Assembly: GCA_910586205.1 (NCBI GenBank)
Contig: CAJUGD010000024.1
Coordinates: 1 to 63,854, forward strand
Length of the DNA stretch: 63,854 bases
Origin: an uncultured Lachnospiraceae bacterium
GTDB lineage: Bacteria; Bacillota; Clostridia; Lachnospirales; Lachnospiraceae
Direction: 5' to 3'
Shown piece by piece: positions 60,247 through 63,854 of the stretch. Position 1 is the stretch's first letter, and every line of letters starts with the position of its first letter. Made by a program: the position numbers and the translations under genes. The notes under the pieces are model-generated. The model made no database searches. It saw only the letters and a program-made list of their open reading frames with translations, and was not told where the DNA came from.

Positions 60247-60705
60247 TTACTTTTTACCTTTCTTGTCTTCTCCCTTTTCCTCAGAGTCTTTAGACTCCTC
60301 CTCTATATCCTGCTCTGCATGAGCTCCGTCTGAAGCCTTCTTCTCCTCCATGACCTCCATGGTACAGCTTCCCTTAAAGGAAGCACCCTCATCAATCACA
60401 AGAGTCTTTGTCACCAAATCACCCAACACACGTCCGGTCTCTGTCAGCTCAATCCTCTGCTCTGCCTTCAGATTTCCATAGACAGTGCCTGCGATCAGGA
60501 TCTCCACTGCATTAATATCCCCTCTTACTACTCCATGCTCTCCCACGATAACCGAGCTTTTGGAAAGAATCTTTCCCTGTACAAGACCGTCTACCCGGGT
60601 CGGGTCTGAAGCCTCTAAAAGTCCCTCTACCTTAGAGTTCCCACCGATAATGGTGTTGATCATACCCGTGCTGACCGTCTCAACCTTTTTCTTTGAATTA
60701 AACAT
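60247..60705 (-). CDS. Bactofilin family cytoskeletal protein
   Basis: A 152-residue polymer-forming bactofilin. The beta-helix core spans residues 15-115 (TIIGGNSKVEGLLEASDPTR, VDGLVQGKILSKSSVIVGEH, GTVYGNLKAEQRIEL). The last 35 residues are a charged, lysine/glutamate-rich tail. Bactofilins scaffold cell-wall enzymes. Here the likely client is the NlpC/P60 peptidase encoded 56 bp downstream. The start follows GGGAGGATTT. Confidence 0.9.
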   Translation of the reverse strand: MFNSKKKVETVSTGMINTIIGGNSKVEGLLEASDPTRVDGLVQGKILSKSSVIVGEHGVVRGDINAVEILIAGTVYGNLKAEQRIELTETGRVLGDLVTKTLVIDEGASFKGSCTMEVMEEKKASDGAHAEQDIEEESKDSEEKGEDKKGKK

Positions 60706-60957
60706 AAATCCTCCCTGCGTATCTAATTGATTTTATCCGGAGCCGCCATGCGTCTCCCGCCTTTTCTATATATTAATACTTTTTGAACCAAAATACAATA
60801 TGAATTAACATTTTTGTAATATAAAAATATTTTCCTGGTTATTGTTCCGGGGACATCTTCTTGCCCGGCTCTGCCGTACAAGAAGCATCGGGTGTCTACC
60901 CGATGTGGAAAACCGGACGAAAATAGTCTTACAAGCGAGCTTGACGTCTGTTTTCGT

Positions 60958-61001
60958 CTAGAGCGTGTCTGAAAATTCATTCCCGCCAGATGCACGCCCC
61001 G
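60958..61001 (-). mobile_element. Fragment of the hairpin element
   Basis: CTAGAGCGTGTCTGAAAATT followed by CATTCCCGCCAGATGCACGCCCC is one end of the 166-bp element, broken off after 44 bases. A TTTTCGT dyad block (60917-60957) touches it. Confidence 0.7.
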
Positions 61002-61170
61002 TGAACTGAAACACTCATATTACATGTTTTTTTATTTTTTACTACATTTACTTGTAAATATCTATGCTGTCCGCTATAATCATTCTAAACCTTTATGCTC
61101 TAATAGCGTGCAGCACCATGAAGAAACGTATTTAAATCGCCAAAACCCTATTTAGAAAGGCAGTGTACCA

Positions 61171-61452
61171 ATGATTACATCAGAGAATCTGTGGGAGATT
61201 ATCATCGCTCATCAGGGAGAAACCTTTTATACTGCAAAAGGACTCCCTTTTACTTATACCATCAAAGGCGGGGAATTTTTTACAGACCGGAAGAAAAAAT
61301 CCATTACCAAAGCTACCTTTGAAAAAGCATTTCTTAAAATCCAGGAAGATACCAGCCATAAAATCACCGGACCCAAGGCATTAAATGTCTTCGGGGCTCC
61401 CTATGTGTTCGCCATGTTTAGACAGTTAGGAGTTATAGAGGACATGCCATGA
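61171..61452 (+). CDS. Conserved hypothetical protein, 93 residues
   Basis: A small soluble protein of a type seen in many Lachnospiraceae. The pattern (GETFYTAKGLPFTYTIKGGE, FTDRKKKSITKATFEKAFLK, ITGPKALNVFGAPYVFAMFR) is compact and looks like a single domain of beta strands followed by helices. The RKKKSITKATFEKA stretch could contact nucleic acid. No function is known to me. The start has AAAGGCAG upstream, and a structured region with two hairpins follows. Confidence 0.6.
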   Translation: MITSENLWEIIIAHQGETFYTAKGLPFTYTIKGGEFFTDRKKKSITKATFEKAFLKIQEDTSHKITGPKALNVFGAPYVFAMFRQLGVIEDMP

Positions 61453-61460
61453 CGAATCGG

Positions 61461-61555
61461 TTACGTTCACAGATACCCTGTGAACGTAACTGCATATGCC
61501 CATTTAAAATCGCCTGCGGCGATGGGGCATATGCTTTGACCCCCGTAACGGTACT
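61461..61555 (+). terminator. Double hairpin after the 93-residue gene
   Basis: GTTACGTTCACAG pairs perfectly with CTGTGAACGTAAC. Next to it GCATATGCCCAT pairs (one mismatch) with a GGGGCATATGC arm enclosing GCCTGCGGC. There is no clear T run, so this may be a structural or processing element rather than a standard terminator. Confidence 0.45.
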
Positions 61556-61580
61556 GGCCCATGGCTAATCAGCAGAGTGA

Positions 61581-62411
61581 TTATCCATGGTGTGAACCAA
61601 TCACACGGTTGGCAACCGGCTGTGTCCCGTCTGTCCCGATGGCATCACACATGATGATGGCGGCATCCCACACTTCATCGAAGAATGCGTCCCGGTTTGC
61701 CAGAAGCTGCTGCTTGATCGTGGCATCGATCTCGCATACCTCTCCGTCCTTGTTCTGGTTGGCATGAGGATATAGGAAGAACTCCTGTTCCATGGCCTGG
61801 TGATAGGCGGTGCGGGCCGCTTCCTTGTCCTCTGTCCTGATCATGATCTTAGTGGCCGGGTTTTGTGGGTCGGTCTGGAGCCTTCCCTCAATGGCAAGGA
61901 AGACCGAAGTCGCCATAGTGTACATGTAGGTGCCCTGGATGCCGCTTTTCAGCTCTGAATCAGAACGCTGGCCCGGGTAGTTGGCTGCAGCGGCAGCCAA
62001 GCAGAAGGTCAGCTTTTTCATTCTGTCTGCAATGGCTGGGTCATAGTAAACATCTTTATTTCCCTTAAACAGCACATAATCCTGGACAAGCAGCGCCCCT
62101 GCGCCTTCCTCCAGGTATCCCTCATCCCCCATCCCTGCCTGGCCCGTATGGTTAGCGACGCAGAAGCAGTAGGAATTATCCATCCCTTTATAAATGCCGG
62201 TACCCCCATCAAAATAGGTCTTTCTGGGCCATCGCAGGTACCCGCCTGTTGCGGCTGGTATGTCCGTCCAGTAGAGCTTCAGACCGGTCCACTCGTGCTG
62301 TGATTCGTTGCCGTATTTGCACTTCGCCGCATGAGGCGTCAAGTACGTGTGCGGCAGGATAGCCGTTGCCGTCAGCGCAATGGCCCGTTTTGTTTTTGTT
62401 CGAAACCGCAT
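61581..62411 (-). CDS. Secreted surface protein, unknown function
   Basis: A 276-residue exported protein. A signal peptide with a basic start lies at residues 1-27 (MRFRTKTKRAIALTATAILP). The mature protein has two cysteines close together (NSYCFCVANHTGQAGMG) in a glycine-rich segment, which could be a disulfide or a thioester-domain-like feature. The rest is alpha/beta without recognisable motifs and there is no sortase signal. The ATG 62411 is behind GAGGAGGAAAGC. Its leader (62419-62509) is duplicated at 63730-63819. It may be an adhesin or enzyme head whose tail was lost. Confidence 0.5.
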   Translation of the reverse strand: MRFRTKTKRAIALTATAILPHTYLTPHAAKCKYGNESQHEWTGLKLYWTDIPAATGGYLRWPRKTYFDGGTGIYKGMDNSYCFCVANHTGQAGMGDEGYLEEGAGALLVQDYVLFKGNKDVYYDPAIADRMKKLTFCLAAAAANYPGQRSDSELKSGIQGTYMYTMATSVFLAIEGRLQTDPQNPATKIMIRTEDKEAARTAYHQAMEQEFFLYPHANQNKDGEVCEIDATIKQQLLANRDAFFDEVWDAAIIMCDAIGTDGTQPVANRVIGSHHG

Positions 62412-62418
62412 GATATGC

Positions 62419-62509
62419 TTTCCTCCTCTCATGCCTTGCTGTGTTGTTTACCAGTTACAACGCAAGTATGGAGATGAAGGATGGGGTGAAAGATTGAAAA
62501 TGAGAAGTA
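62419..62509 (-). repeat. 91-bp leader repeat, copy 1
   Basis: The leader of the secreted protein gene, including its ribosome binding site, matches 63730-63819 in the same orientation with one substitution and one single-base gap. Confidence 0.85.
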
Positions 62510-62664
62510 TTTTCATAACGTTTTGTGCCTGAGCGAAGCGAAAGGAATGGATATAACTATGAAAAAAAACACAAGATCGGGAGAAAAATGATGAACTTTT
62601 TGCGAATAGCTTTTTTTGATGGGGATTTGGTCGGGTTGCGGAAAAATACAAGAAAATTTTGTGC

Positions 62665-62694
62665 AAAAAAACAGGCAGGATGGATCATCCTGCC
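62665..62694 (-). terminator. Terminator of the cell-wall-binding protein gene
   Basis: On the minus strand GGCAGGAT-GATCC-ATCCTGCC followed by TGTTTTTTT gives a standard intrinsic terminator 32 bp after the stop. Confidence 0.85.
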
Positions 62695-62726
62695 TTAAAT
62701 ATGGAGCATTCTTACGTTTTTGGGTC

Positions 62727-63497
62727 TTAATAAAAGAGGATAAACTGTCGTCCGAGTTCATCCACTTCATGGATCTCCAAACGGTGATCGATATCTTTCA
62801 TGCGTACAATGACCCATCCATTCACATAAGCATCATAGCCATTCCTCTTTAATGCATTGCCAACGTCCTCAGACTTGCCCGTGACATCTTCCTTAAAGAC
62901 CAGGCTAGGCTTATCAGAACCTACACTATCTGGGTAATCTCCATACTCCTTATAAAAACTGCCGGAATTTGGCAGATAATAGTGGGCATCCAATCCGTTA
63001 GAATAATAGACCGTCATATCATAGCCATTATTATCTGTCACCTTCACTTCCCCATACTTGGCATTCTCCTGCCTGGTATGGCTTTTGATATCCAGGGCCG
63101 CCATGCTAATCCCATGGGAGTCATACACATCCGTCCTGGGGAGATCCCCCTGTACCTGGGACTGTGCGATCGGCTCCACCTTCTTTGTCTGCACTGTGTC
63201 GTCATGCACCCATGCCCCATCCGCGTTCACGGTGTAACCGTCCGGAGTAGTAGTGCCTGCCAGCATATAGCCCCTCGTGTCGAAGTAATAGCATTCTGCT
63301 ACCCCGTCGCCATTGCTGTCGATCCACTCCCAGCCGCTGGCGTACCACATGGTATTATCCTCGTTGGTACCGTACCACCAGCCGGTGTCATTGTGCTGCC
63401 ATCCTGCGGCAAAAGAAGTCATTGCCATCCCTACTGCCATTGCTCCTGCGAGCGCCGTTACTATTGCGCTCTTAAATAAATTACCCTGTCGTTTCAT
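62727..63497 (-). CDS. Secreted cell-wall-binding-repeat protein
   Basis: A 256-residue exported protein. Residues 1-31 form a signal peptide (SAIVTALAGAMAVGMAMTSFA). About 32-95 are choline/glucan-binding-type repeats rich in Trp, Tyr and Gly (GWQHNDTGWWYGTNEDNTMW, YYFDTRGYMLAGTTTPDGYT, NADGAWVHDD), which hold proteins on the cell wall. The remaining 160 residues are a soluble domain not recognised by me. Such repeat proteins are frequent in Lachnospiraceae. Its gene is bracketed by the two copies of the 90-bp leader repeat. Confidence 0.7.
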   Translation of the reverse strand: MKRQGNLFKSAIVTALAGAMAVGMAMTSFAAGWQHNDTGWWYGTNEDNTMWYASGWEWIDSNGDGVAECYYFDTRGYMLAGTTTPDGYTVNADGAWVHDDTVQTKKVEPIAQSQVQGDLPRTDVYDSHGISMAALDIKSHTRQENAKYGEVKVTDNNGYDMTVYYSNGLDAHYYLPNSGSFYKEYGDYPDSVGSDKPSLVFKEDVTGKSEDVGNALKRNGYDAYVNGWVIVRMKDIDHRLEIHEVDELGRQFILFY

Positions 63498-63854
63498 AGT
63501 ATTTGCCTCTTACTTTCTTTGTTGTTCCTTTGTTGCTGATACAATTATAGAACACATTTCCGCATTTTTCAATCGTCATCTTTTCCTACGTTCTCCTTTG
63601 GTTTTTTCCTTCAGGTTTCATTTGCCTGTGCCGTTATCCGGCTGTCTTTTAAACCAGTCCGTCCGGCAAGCAGCCGGTTTTGTACCACATCGTTAAGCAT
63701 GTGGCTGTTTTTTGCTTCTACATTTCTGTTTTCCTCCTCTCATGCCTTGCTGTGTTGTTTACCAGTTACAACGCAAGTATGGAGATGATGGATGGGGTGA
63801 AGATTGAAAATGAGAAGTAGAGGGTATCCATTACCTGAATCACACAACAAATAA
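63498..63854. other. Right-edge intergenic region with second leader
   Basis: The region upstream of the wall-binding gene is AT-rich, with a CCGGCTGCTTGCCGG-type dyad at about 63661-63677. Then the second leader copy (63730-63819) follows. On the minus strand that leader runs into ATG-TAG, so it heads no gene here. Confidence 0.5.
63730..63819 (-). repeat. 90-bp leader repeat, copy 2 (orphan)
   Basis: Nearly identical to 62419-62509, including AGGAGG, but the codon after the next ATG is TAG. The gene it once led is lost or was never there. Confidence 0.85.

Overview
The window looks like a chromosome segment of a gut Lachnospiraceae bacterium (Clostridium cluster XIVa type). The basis is the gene set and order: a spore germination protease (GPR) beside rpsT; a Firmicutes block of RNase J, Fur, DUF1292, RuvX, IreB, MtaB, ThiI, cysteine desulfurase, RsmE and PrmA; Lachnospiraceae-type families (Rpn-type nuclease, DUF1848, DUF134-NifX fusion, RsgI-like anti-sigma); strong AGGAGG ribosome binding sites; and a galacto-N-biose/lacto-N-biose locus of the kind found in mucin users. 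The species cannot be named from this sequence.

The left part (1-26 kb) is accessory and partly decayed. It holds small regulator/enzyme pairs (HxlR-PEBP, MarR-DUF1848, MarR-MATE, MerR-MATE, AraC-ClpP), an AbrB/PIN toxin-antitoxin pair and a split citrate-lyase maturation set (DUF401 permease, citXG, citC, no lyase subunits). It also holds an ECF sigma factor/RsgI-like pair and several broken genes: an amber-interrupted MalT-like regulator, a zinc metallopeptidase relic, a SARP response-regulator relic, a truncated blaR1 with a blaI relic, and a frameshifted phage-type nuclease-like protein. Two direct-repeat arrays near the left end resemble protein-binding iterons.

The middle (26-34 kb) is a coherent sugar locus: N-acetylhexosamine kinase (nahK-like), an AraC regulator, a GH112 phosphorylase, and an ABC importer made of a lipoprotein and two permeases without its own ATPase. 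Imported Gal-beta-1,3-HexNAc would be split to Gal-1-P and HexNAc, and the HexNAc phosphorylated by the kinase. Two TGCAAATAT boxes 21 bp apart sit over the importer's -35 region, and a terminator lies between binding protein and permeases.

The right part (34-61 kb) is mostly core: a second sigma factor, a large M16C peptidase, YdcF, the tRNA hydroxylation and methylation pair, a YceG-like protein, RNase J, Fur, RuvX, IreB, MtaB, a Crh-like HPr paralogue, ThiI with its sulfur donor, RsmE, PrmA, GPR and rpsT. It also has three tRNA genes, all with C34 anticodons, an FtsA-like actin with a 12-residue tandem repeat, an NlpC/P60 peptidase and a bactofilin. The last 2.5 kb encodes two secreted proteins and a duplicated 90-bp leader.

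A 166-bp hairpin element with terminal inverted repeats (three full copies, three fragments) is scattered through the window and is the clearest unexplained mobile or structural element.
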